Of a stretch of 5,964 nucleotides of DNA, positions 1 through 4,836 are shown piece after piece. A program made the translations under genes and the position numbers. Origin of the DNA: Oribacterium sp. UBA3737. GTDB lineage: Bacteria > Bacillota_A > Clostridia > Lachnospirales > Lachnospiraceae. The notes below the pieces were generated by a model. That model had not been told where the DNA came from, ran no database searches, and saw nothing but the letters and a program-made list of their open reading frames with translations. Positions within the stretch are counted from its first letter, which is position 1, and every line of letters begins with the position of its first letter. The stretch is taken from positions 1 through 5,964 of the forward strand of contig DFGZ01000278.1 in the NCBI GenBank assembly GCA_002371295.1, written 5' to 3'.

Positions 1-37
1 AGATCTGACCGGCTTTCGTTTGGGTGTTTTAGGTTGA
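1..37 (+). other. possible 3' end of an upstream gene
   Basis: The frame starting at base 2 is open from the window edge and reads DLTGFRLGVLG before a TGA at 35-37. This could be the C-terminus of a preceding rightward gene. The frame starting at base 1 is also open, to a TGA at 73-75, and would encode RLN repeats from the tandem repeat, which makes it a less convincing protein. Nothing identifies a family, and no terminator separates this stretch from the promoter downstream. The call is weak because the window starts here. Confidence 0.2.
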
Positions 38-66
38 ATAGGTTGAATAGGTTGAATAGCGTGAAT
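31..66 (+). repeat. tandem 9-bp repeat (AGGTTGAAT)
   Basis: Three perfect head-to-tail copies of AGGTTGAAT lie at 31-39, 40-48 and 49-57. A fourth, degenerate copy (AGCGTGAAT) lies at 58-66. Each perfect unit contains TTGAAT, the same hexamer that serves as the probable -35 box at 72-77. The array could be a slippage-prone repeat, spare -35 elements or a regulator-binding array; the sequence does not decide between these. Confidence 0.8.
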
Positions 67-71
67 GAGTC

Positions 72-100
72 TTGAATTCTACGTACGAAGATGTTATAAT
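72..100 (+). promoter_or_regulatory. sigma-A-type promoter of the attenuator and sulfur operon
   Basis: A -35 box TTGAAT (72-77) and a consensus -10 box TATAAT (95-100) are separated by the optimal 17 bp. An extended -10 TG lies at 92-93 (TGTTATAAT). Transcription should start near 106-108, giving a leader of about 330 nt before the first structural gene. No other comparably good promoter is seen between here and 439, so it probably drives the leader peptide, the tRNA-like element and the three-gene operon. Confidence 0.8.
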
Positions 101-105
101 AAAAT

Positions 106-122
106 CCTACCAAAATAGTAGG
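106..122 (+). promoter_or_regulatory. inverted repeat at the transcription start (candidate operator)
   Basis: CCTAC (106-110) and GTAGG (118-122) form a perfect 5-bp inverted repeat around the A/T-rich centre CAAAATA, exactly where transcription should begin. A short palindrome with an A/T core at the start site suits a repressor. The form recalls operators of the Rrf2 family, which includes the cysteine regulator CymR and IscR, but that link is from memory. It could also act as a small 5' hairpin in the RNA. No regulator gene for it is in the window. Confidence 0.4.
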
Positions 123-146
123 TAAATATAATCAAGAGAGAAAATC

Positions 147-257
147 ATGCAGAAATACTTTAAGTCTATCGTGAATATGAGCATGATGCACATGTGTTGT
201 TGCATGTGCTACTGTTGTTGTGCGAATTTTCCGTATGGATTACAGAGAGATGACTGA
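147..257 (+). CDS. Cys/Met-rich leader peptide (36 aa) of a transcription attenuator
   Basis: The 36-codon frame starts at ATG 147, preceded by a purine-rich AGAGAG (135-140) that can serve as a modest ribosome binding site, and ends at TGA 255-257. Residues 11-25 read MSMMHMCCCMCYCCC: seven cysteines within nine residues (codons 195-203, 207-209 and 213-221), plus six methionines in the whole peptide. Such composition is very unlikely by chance and is the hallmark of a leader peptide whose translation rate reports charged tRNA-Cys, possibly with Met as a second input. It sits about 40 nt after the predicted transcription start. A terminator with a competing antiterminator pairing follows it, and then a sulfur amino acid enzyme gene. 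The peptide is probably only a translated sensor. A metal-binding or toxin role cannot be excluded, but the RNA structures argue for attenuation. Confidence 0.85.
   Translation: MQKYFKSIVNMSMMHMCCCMCYCCCANFPYGLQRDD
188..209 (+). promoter_or_regulatory. hairpin over the first Cys codon run
   Basis: GCACATG (188-194) is perfectly complementary to CATGTGC (203-209), and a T-G pair at 195/202 can extend the stem to 8 bp. The hairpin encloses the first three Cys codons. It could act as an early pause structure that couples RNA polymerase to the leading ribosome, as the first hairpin does in classical attenuators. It may also simply follow from the codon content. Confidence 0.4.
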
Positions 258-306
258 AAGATTGTAGGATTGTTTATCATTCTGAAATTTTTGTTGCGGA
301 GGATTC
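224..306 (+). promoter_or_regulatory. antiterminator pairing of the Cys attenuator
   Basis: GAATTTTCCGTA (224-235) can pair with TGCGGAGGATTC (295-306) over 12 contiguous base pairs, three of them G-U wobbles. The second segment is the whole 5' arm of the terminator, so antiterminator and terminator are mutually exclusive. The first segment starts two bases after the last Cys codon. A ribosome stalled at the first Cys run (195-203) would leave it free to pair, giving read-through. A ribosome moving through the Cys codons would cover it. This is the expected logic for expression under cysteine limitation. Confidence 0.75.
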
Positions 307-328
307 AAAAGAGTCTTCCGCATTTTTT
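295..328 (+). terminator. Rho-independent attenuator terminator
   Basis: TGCGGAGGATTC (295-306), the loop AAAA (307-310) and GAGTCTTCCGCA (311-322) form an uninterrupted 12-bp stem with two G-U pairs, followed at once by six T residues (323-328). It lies 37 nt after the leader peptide stop codon and upstream of the tRNA-like element and the first structural gene, so it controls entry into both. Confidence 0.92.
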
Positions 329-335
329 ATTAAAT

Positions 336-405
336 GATGCCATAGCTCAAGGGAAGAGCAGGGTCTCATACACCTTCTATACCGGTTCAATTCCGGTTGG
401 CATCA
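336..405 (+). tRNA. tRNA-like element, anticodon CAU, with a shortened anticodon arm
   Basis: The 70-nt stretch folds as a cloverleaf. The acceptor stem GATGCCA/TGGCATC (336-342/398-404) is perfect. The D-arm is GCTC-AAGGGAA-GAGC (345-359) and contains the GG pair. The T-arm is ACCGG-TTCAATT-CCGGT (381-397), with the canonical T-loop. The anticodon loop is CTCATAC (365-371): T33, anticodon CAT (367-369) and A37. U8, A14, R15-Y48, A21, G18G19, U54-A58 and the T55C56 equivalents are present. The anomaly is the anticodon arm. It is 4 bp (GGGT/ACCT, one G-U) if A360 is position 26, or 5 bp (AGGGT/ACCTT) with position 26 absent. The discriminator would be A405, followed by CTA and not CCA. CAU would suggest Met or lysidine-modified Ile2. 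The element lies between the attenuator terminator and the ribosome binding site of a sulfur amino acid gene, so it is cotranscribed with that gene. It could be an unusual functional tRNA, a tRNA mimic in the mRNA leader, a processing signal for RNase P or Z, or a recent pseudogene; the intact tertiary contacts argue against decay. Confidence 0.65.
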
Positions 406-423
406 CTAAAGAATATTCTTAAA

Positions 424-429
424 AAGGAG
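424..429 (+). promoter_or_regulatory. ribosome binding site fixing the start at 439
   Basis: AAGGAG at 424-429 ends 9 nt before ATG 439. It decides the start of the first structural gene against an in-frame TTG at 397, which lies inside the 3' half of the tRNA-like element and has no ribosome binding site. A 12-bp perfect palindrome, AAGAATATTCTT (409-420), separates the tRNA-like element from this site; no role for it is evident. Confidence 0.85.
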
Positions 430-438
430 TGTCATATC

Positions 439-1635
439 ATGGCAAAGAAAGAGAATAAATACAAGGGATACGGAATTGCAACGCAGGCAATACATACCGG
501 AACGGATTACGATGAAGGAACAGGAGCAGTAAGAAGACCGCTTCATATGGCAAACAGCTACAAGCTGCCGGATGACCTATCACAGGTGAATTATTCATCT
601 ACTGATCTTCTGATGTATTCGCGGAACGGCAATCCGAACCAACATTGGCTGGAAGAGAAGATTGCTGCTATGCATGAAGCGGATGACGCTATCGTTTTGG
701 CAAGCGGTGTGGCGGCACTTCATGCCCTGTTTTGGACGCTGTTAAAAACCGGCGACAGGGTGGTTTATCCAAATGTCAGCTATATGGCTGTCTATCGCAT
801 GTTCCATGAACTTTTCAATAATAAATTTGGTGTGGATACCGTAATGGTTGATATGACAGATCTGGATGCTGTGCAAAAGGCCATCACTCCCGGTACAAGA
901 CTTGTTCACATAGAAACGCCGGATAATCCTACGAATGGTGTTACTGACATAGAGGCTATCGCAAAGATTGCACATGAGAACGGAGCCGTTGTATCGGTCG
1001 ATAATACGTTTGCATCTCCTTTTAACCAGAAACCGCTGGGGCATGGAGCGGATTTTGTTGTGGAGGCGCTTACAAAGTTTATCAACGGCCATGGGGATGC
1101 CCAGGGAGGTGCGATCATATCCAATGATCTGGAGACAATGGACCGCATCCGTTACGAAGCACAGGTAAATGTGGGCTCTGTCATAAGTCCGTTCAATGCA
1201 TGGCAGATATTCCGTGGTTCTGTTACTTTTCCGCTTCGAATGAAGCAGATCAATGAATCATCACAGAAGATCGCTGAATGGCTGGAGCAGAGAGAGAATG
1301 TCACTTTTGTTTCCTACCCGGGACTTCCGAGCAATCCGGGACACGAGCTGGCAAAGCGTCAAATGAGGAATGGGTATGGAGGTGTTATCTCATTTGGCAT
1401 AAAAGCGGATGACAAAGCGGTGGAGAGATTCTGCGCTGCTCTGAAGGTAGTCACCTTCGCTGTATCTCTTGGACATGACGAGAGCCTTATCTTTCCGCAA
1501 CCGAGCTATGATGAGCGTATAAATATGTATCCTGAAAAATTCAGAAGAGGTTTTATCCGTTTCTCTGTAGGCCTTGAAGAACCGGAGGACATTATTGCTG
1601 ATCTGGATCAGGCGTTAAGGAGAATCGGATTATAA
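439..1635 (+). CDS. Cys/Met-metabolism PLP-dependent lyase/synthase (cystathionine gamma-family)
   Basis: This 398-residue cytosolic protein has the usual length and motif order of the Cys/Met metabolism PLP enzymes (cystathionine gamma-synthase and gamma-lyase, methionine gamma-lyase, O-acylhomoserine sulfhydrylase). Visible family features are YSRNGNP (60-66, cofactor and subunit contacts), SGVAAL (89-94), Tyr115 (ring-stacking position), ETPDNP (159-164), Asp188 in VDNT (N1 of PLP), Lys213 in LTKFINGHGD (Schiff base) and Arg374 in IRFSVGLE (substrate carboxylate). Several positions diverge. The usual Ser three residues before the lysine is Ala210. The usual YGGT segment reads YMAV, so the Cys typical of methionine gamma-lyase is absent. 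The usual HPA-x-MTH after SLGxxESL reads FPQPSY (352-357). The exact reaction therefore cannot be assigned. A Cys-responsive attenuator upstream favours a role in making cysteine or mobilising sulfur when cysteine is low, for example cystathionine gamma-lyase-type chemistry. It is the first gene of a tight operon, with 1 bp to the next gene. Confidence 0.9.
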   Translation: MAKKENKYKGYGIATQAIHTGTDYDEGTGAVRRPLHMANSYKLPDDLSQVNYSSTDLLMYSRNGNPNQHWLEEKIAAMHEADDAIVLASGVAALHALFWTLLKTGDRVVYPNVSYMAVYRMFHELFNNKFGVDTVMVDMTDLDAVQKAITPGTRLVHIETPDNPTNGVTDIEAIAKIAHENGAVVSVDNTFASPFNQKPLGHGADFVVEALTKFINGHGDAQGGAIISNDLETMDRIRYEAQVNVGSVISPFNAWQIFRGSVTFPLRMKQINESSQKIAEWLEQRENVTFVSYPGLPSNPGHELAKRQMRNGYGGVISFGIKADDKAVERFCAALKVVTFAVSLGHDESLIFPQPSYDERINMYPEKFRRGFIRFSVGLEEPEDIIADLDQALRRIGL

Positions 1636-1636
1636 T

Positions 1637-2473
1637 ATGAGCAAACAATATGAACTGCTTATAGATGAGCAAAGGGAAAAACTGAATAAGCTGAGAGAGA
1701 TAATATCGGAACTGGGCAGTCTGGCGGTTGGATTTTCCGGCGGGGTTGATTCTTCCTTTCTGCTGGCAGTCGCACATGAAATACTGAGAGACCGCGTAAT
1801 CGCAGTTACTGGGGTTGACGCCTCTGTTCCGGAGAGAGAAGTGAATGAAGCAAAGGCATTTTGTATAGATCGCGGTATCAGGCATATCTTATGCACGGTT
1901 GATCCACTGAGAGAAGAAGGGTACAGGAATAACAGCCCTGACAGGTGCTATTTCTGTAAACACGGAATCTTTACCGAAGTGAAGAAGATAGCTGATGAGT
2001 ATGGAATAGAATATATGGCTGAAGGCTCCAATATGGATGATATTGGTGATTACCGTCCCGGACTGAAGGCAGCGGCGGAATTGTCTGTAAAAAGTCCATT
2101 GAGAGAAGCCGGACTATATAAAAAGGACATCAGACTGATCTCTAAGGCAATGGGACTTTCAACCTGGAGCAAACCGGCTTATGCATGCCTTGCCTCCCGT
2201 TTTGTTTACGGTGAGGAGATAACTGAAGAGAAACTGCATATGATTGATCGTGCAGAGCAGTTCTTGATAGAACGCGGGTTCTTTGAAGAACGTGTCCGGA
2301 TGCATGGAAACATTGCAAGGATTGAGGTTCCATCGGCTGATATACCGCGCCTTGCATCGGATGAAGTTAGAGAAGCAGTGCATGATGAGTTTAAGAAACT
2401 GGGCTTCCTATTCGTTACCTTGGATCTGAAGGGATACCGTACAGGAAGCATGAATGCAACATTAACAGTTTAA
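1637..2473 (+). CDS. larE: LarE-family ATP-dependent sulfur transferase
   Basis: The 278-residue protein matches LarE in length and motif order. It has an N-terminal PP-loop ATP-pyrophosphatase motif SGGVDSS (34-40), RCYFCK (103-108), EGSNMDDIGDYRPGLKAA (129-146), the SPLREAGL region (153-160) and ACLASR (183-188). LarE adenylates a carboxylated nicotinate mononucleotide and inserts sulfur to build the nickel-pincer cofactor of lactate racemase. In one LarE type the sulfur comes from the protein's own cysteine; in another, three cysteines hold an iron-sulfur cluster that carries it. Here Cys104, Cys107 and Cys184 are all present, which fits the three-cysteine cluster type. No larA, larB or larC gene is in the window, so the substrate may differ. 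The start ATG lies 1 bp after the previous stop. An AAGGAG (1617-1622) lies a rather long 14 nt upstream, so translation is probably coupled. The preceding PLP enzyme could plausibly supply sulfur. The family call is firm; the lactate-racemase role is only one possibility. Confidence 0.88.
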   Translation: MSKQYELLIDEQREKLNKLREIISELGSLAVGFSGGVDSSFLLAVAHEILRDRVIAVTGVDASVPEREVNEAKAFCIDRGIRHILCTVDPLREEGYRNNSPDRCYFCKHGIFTEVKKIADEYGIEYMAEGSNMDDIGDYRPGLKAAAELSVKSPLREAGLYKKDIRLISKAMGLSTWSKPAYACLASRFVYGEEITEEKLHMIDRAEQFLIERGFFEERVRMHGNIARIEVPSADIPRLASDEVREAVHDEFKKLGFLFVTLDLKGYRTGSMNATLTV

Positions 2474-2491
2474 TGGGAAGAAGGTGTCACT

Positions 2492-3289
2492 ATGAAGATA
2501 GCTCTTGCGCAGATGCAGATGTCGCAGGATATAGAGTCGAATTATCAGAAATCGCTTTGCTTTATACGTGAGGCGGCAGAAAAGGGAGCGCAGCTCGTGA
2601 TGTTCCCGGAGATACAGTTGACACCGTTCTTTCCGCAATATGAAAATGAAGATGCGTCTGACTATGTTATTACGTTTAATCATCCGTATGTTAAGGGTAT
2701 ATGTGACGTCTGCCGTAAAAACCGTATTTTTTCTTCTCCGAACTTTTACATTGAAGAAAATGGGAAGAGATATGATATGAGTTTTCTTATTGATGACGAG
2801 GGAAATATCATTGGTACGCAGAAAATGGTTCATGTCGCCCAATGTGAGCAGTTTTACGAACAGAGTTATTATACACCGTCAGAAGAAGGATTTTCCGTGT
2901 TTGATACAAAGATTGGGAAGATAGGCATCGTAGTCTGTTTTGATCGACATTACCCGGAGAGTATCAGAACAGAGGCTTTGCGTGGAGCAGAGCTAATCCT
3001 TGTGCCGACAGCAAATACTACGGCTGAGCCGTTGGAAATGTTTCAGTGGGAAATAAGGGTTCAGGCGTTCCAGAACAGTGTGAATATAGCAATGTGCAAC
3101 CGGGCAGGAAGAGAAGACGTGATGGTATTTTACGGTGAGTCGTTAGTGAGCGGTTATGATGGAGAATTGGTTGCTGTTGCCGGCCGCGGAGAGGAATTAT
3201 TGGTTACAGAAATTGACCTCCCCGGGGCATCAGCGGCAAGAAATAAAAAGCCGTACACTTTGCTCAGAAGAACGGAATTATATGAATGA
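2492..3289 (+). CDS. carbon-nitrogen hydrolase (nitrilase superfamily)
   Basis: The 265-residue cytosolic enzyme has the full nitrilase-superfamily catalytic set: Glu40 in MFPEIQLTP, Lys111 in GTQKMVHV and Cys149 in IVVCFDRHYPE. A further Glu is found in FYEQSYYTP (121-129), where the family has a conserved structural glutamate. It starts at MKIALAQMQM, the usual N-terminal strand, and its length is typical of amidase-type members such as omega-amidase or N-carbamoylputrescine amidase. These enzymes cleave amides or N-carbamoyl compounds through a cysteine acyl intermediate. The substrate cannot be read from the sequence. In a sulfur amino acid operon, an omega-amidase role on keto-acid amides is one possibility, and removal of a damaged metabolite is another. 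AAGGTG (2481-2486) lies just upstream of ATG 2492, and the gap to the LarE gene is 18 bp, so it is the third gene of the operon. Its stop is 6 bp from the converging pdxT stop. Confidence 0.9.
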   Translation: MKIALAQMQMSQDIESNYQKSLCFIREAAEKGAQLVMFPEIQLTPFFPQYENEDASDYVITFNHPYVKGICDVCRKNRIFSSPNFYIEENGKRYDMSFLIDDEGNIIGTQKMVHVAQCEQFYEQSYYTPSEEGFSVFDTKIGKIGIVVCFDRHYPESIRTEALRGAELILVPTANTTAEPLEMFQWEIRVQAFQNSVNIAMCNRAGREDVMVFYGESLVSGYDGELVAVAGRGEELLVTEIDLPGASAARNKKPYTLLRRTELYE

Positions 3290-3295
3290 GGTGTA
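3290..3295. other. 6-bp convergent gene junction without a visible terminator
   Basis: The nitrilase gene stop (3287-3289) and the pdxT stop (3296-3298 on the complement) are separated by six bases. I find no GC-rich hairpin with a T-tract for either direction in the flanking coding ends. Transcripts from both operons may therefore run into each other's 3' regions and overlap as antisense RNA, or termination may be Rho-dependent. Confidence 0.6.
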
Positions 3296-3871
3296 TCAGG
3301 TGAAGAGGTATGAGTTAATTGCATCAAGAAAATACTGGTGGATGCGATTATCTTCTGCGAGTTCAGGATGGAATGCAAGCCCAATCTGGTTTTTGTACCT
3401 CACCCCCACAATATGATCATAGGCAGTAGCAATGACATCCACATTGTTTGATACTGACTCAATATACGGTGCGCGTATAAATGTCATGTTGAAGTCAGAT
3501 ATATCTCCGACATCGCCCTTGTAATAAAAACTACCCAGCTGTCTGCCATAGGCATTGCGTTTTACAAGGACCGGAAGAGTCCCGAACCAGGTGTTTTCAT
3601 CATTGCTGATTTTATCAGCAAGAAGAATTAAACCCGCACACGTCGCAAGAACCGGTAAGCCGTTATTTATCATCTCTTTTAATGGATCCAGCATATGCAG
3701 ATCCTTCAACAGTTTGCCTTGTACGGTGCTTTCTCCTCCCGGAAGAATCAAACCGTCCAAAGTTCCTATATCCGATTTCTGCCTGAGAAGAATGGTGTCT
3801 GCACCAAGTGACTGCAAAACAGAACGGTGTTCTTCAAAGGCTCCCTGAACGGCAAGTATACCGATCCTCAT
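3296..3871 (-). CDS. pdxT: PLP synthase glutaminase subunit PdxT
   Basis: The 191-residue protein is a class I glutamine amidotransferase of the PdxT/SNO family. It hydrolyses glutamine and passes ammonia to PdxS for synthesis of pyridoxal 5'-phosphate. Visible features are IGILAVQGAFEEH (3-15), GGES (45-48, oxyanion region), the nucleophile Cys78 in ATCAGLILLA, RNAYGRQLGSF (105-115), FIRAP (131-135), and His168 and Glu170 in AFHPEL, which complete the Cys-His-Glu triad. Length is typical. The start ATG lies 1 bp after the pdxS stop (TGATATG), with GAGG inside the last pdxS codons as ribosome binding site, so the two genes are translationally coupled. This fits the strict partnership of the proteins, which form a complex of twelve of each. 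Confidence 0.97.
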   Translation of the reverse strand: MRIGILAVQGAFEEHRSVLQSLGADTILLRQKSDIGTLDGLILPGGESTVQGKLLKDLHMLDPLKEMINNGLPVLATCAGLILLADKISNDENTWFGTLPVLVKRNAYGRQLGSFYYKGDVGDISDFNMTFIRAPYIESVSNNVDVIATAYDHIVGVRYKNQIGLAFHPELAEDNRIHQYFLDAINSYLFT

Positions 3872-3872
3872 A

Positions 3873-4748
3873 TCATTTACCTCGTTCTTCCATGATTAGT
3901 TGTATTTCATTTTCGTTGATGCCGACCATGGCTTCACCGAGATTTTTTGACAGTTCCGCAAGAAGGGCAGGATCATCATAATTCGTAACGGCTTTTACAA
4001 TTGCAGCAGCACGCTTTTCGGGTTCACCGGATTTGAATATTCCGGAGCCAACGAAAACACCTTCTGCACCAAGCTGCATCATAAGGGCGGCATCTGCAGG
4101 GGTGGCTACTCCTCCGGCTGCAAAATTAACAACAGGAAGTTTTTTGTTCTTATGGACATACTGTATTAATTCAAATGGTACCTGGTATTCTTTTGCGGCT
4201 TCGAACAATTCATCTTCTCTCATTGATGATACACGGGAGATTTCTGCCTGCATACGTCTCATATGGCGGACAGCCTGGACAATATCACCGGTGCCCGGTT
4301 CGCCTTTTGTCCTTATCATGGAAGCTCCTTCGTTGATTCTTCTCAATGCTTCTCCGAGGTCACGGGCTCCGCACACAAATGGAACTTTAAAGTCACGCTT
4401 ATTGATATGATATACATCATCAGCAGGGGAAAGAACTTCGGATTCATCAATGTAATCTATCTCGATTGCCTGAAGAATCTGTGCTTCTGCAAAGTGGCCG
4501 ATCCTGCACTTTGCCATGACTGGTATGGACACAGATTCCTGAATTCCACTGATCATAGCAGGATCGCTCATTCGCGACACTCCCCCGGCGGCACGTATAT
4601 CAGCGGGTATCCGTTCCAAAGCCATAACAGCACAAGCACCCGCAGCTTCCGCAATTTTAGCCTGTTCCGGAGTCGTAACATCCATGATCACGCCGCCCTT
4701 TAGCATCTGGGCAAGATTCTTGTTTAATTCATATCGGTTATCTGACAT
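3873..4748 (-). CDS. pdxS: PLP synthase lyase subunit PdxS
   Basis: The 291-residue (beta/alpha)8-barrel protein joins ribose 5-phosphate (or ribulose 5-phosphate), glyceraldehyde 3-phosphate and ammonia into pyridoxal 5'-phosphate. Hallmarks are [13 protein letters not shown] (12-24) with the catalytic Asp23, [18 protein letters not shown] (43-60), the sugar-binding Lys80 in VMAKCRIGH, Lys148 in [10 protein letters not shown] (145-154), which receives the later intermediate, and the phosphate-binding [10 protein letters not shown] (212-221) and GSGIF (234-238). The protein is highly conserved and of standard length. The start is ATG at 4748 on the complement, because AAGGAGG (4758-4764, complement) lies 9 nt upstream and family members begin at MSxNRYELNK-like sequence. 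An upstream in-frame extension would add a spurious hydrophobic N-terminus. PdxS is the first gene of a two-gene operon divergent from the MocR-type regulator. Confidence 0.98.
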   Translation of the reverse strand: MSDNRYELNKNLAQMLKGGVIMDVTTPEQAKIAEAAGACAVMALERIPADIRAAGGVSRMSDPAMISGIQESVSIPVMAKCRIGHFAEAQILQAIEIDYIDESEVLSPADDVYHINKRDFKVPFVCGARDLGEALRRINEGASMIRTKGEPGTGDIVQAVRHMRRMQAEISRVSSMREDELFEAAKEYQVPFELIQYVHKNKKLPVVNFAAGGVATPADAALMMQLGAEGVFVGSGIFKSGEPEKRAAAIVKAVTNYDDPALLAELSKNLGEAMVGINENEIQLIMEERGK

Positions 4749-4757
4749 TATAGTAAT

Positions 4758-4764
4758 CCTCCTT
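4758..4764 (-). promoter_or_regulatory. ribosome binding site of pdxS
   Basis: The complement reads AAGGAGG, a full match to the anti-16S sequence, 9 nt before ATG 4748. It settles the pdxS start and indicates strong translation. Confidence 0.92.
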
Positions 4765-4776
4765 GCGTTTTTGTGC

Positions 4777-4812
4777 ATTTTATTGTAAAATTGGGCATAT
4801 GAAAATATCCAA
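4777..4812. promoter_or_regulatory. palindromes in the pdxS-regulator intergenic region (candidate operator)
   Basis: The 88-bp divergent gap (4749-4836) holds a perfect 6-bp inverted repeat ATTTTA-TTG-TAAAAT (4777-4791), which covers the proposed pdxS -10 box. It also holds a looser one, TTGG..ATAT/ATAT.CCAA (4791-4812), in the spacer and over the -35 box. The divergent MocR-type regulator would be expected to bind this gap. A/T richness makes chance repeats likely, so the call is tentative. Confidence 0.35.
4782..4812 (-). promoter_or_regulatory. probable pdxST promoter with a long spacer
   Basis: On the complement, TTGGAT (4812-4807) and TACAAT (4787-4782) could be -35 and -10 boxes, with a 19-bp spacer. 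This would start transcription near 4775, about 27 nt before the pdxS ATG. A spacer 2 bp longer than optimal is typical of promoters that need an activator, which fits the known activation of pdxST by PdxR when PLP is low. The assignment is by eye and other hexamers are possible. Confidence 0.4.
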
Positions 4813-4836
4813 ATCAGGAGAAAAATATATACCCAG

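Noticed and set aside
147..257. Cys-rich peptide as metallothionein or bacteriocin
   Set aside because: There is no leader cleavage motif, export or modification gene nearby. The position between a promoter and a terminator with an exact antiterminator alternative explains it better.
336..405. Ordinary housekeeping tRNA-Met or initiator tRNA gene
   Set aside because: The anticodon arm is one position short, no CCA is encoded, the initiator features (1-72 mismatch, three G-C pairs in the anticodon stem) are missing, and it lies inside an mRNA leader close to a start codon. It is kept as tRNA-like.
397..438. N-terminal extension of the first structural gene from TTG 397
   Set aside because: It would overlap the T-arm and acceptor stem of the cloverleaf and has no ribosome binding site, while ATG 439 has AAGGAG at ideal spacing.
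330..440. T-box riboswitch in the leader
   Set aside because: No T-box core of the AGGGTGGNACCGCG type is present, and the cloverleaf itself resembles a tRNA and not a tRNA-binding leader.
742..1168. Overlapping frames on both strands within the first structural gene
   Set aside because: They lack ribosome binding sites and family features, and lie wholly inside a well-supported coding region.
3156..3416. Plus-strand frame spanning the end of the nitrilase gene and the end of pdxT
   Set aside because: It is out of frame with the nitrilase and antisense to pdxT, with no recognisable motif. It is explained by the convergent arrangement.
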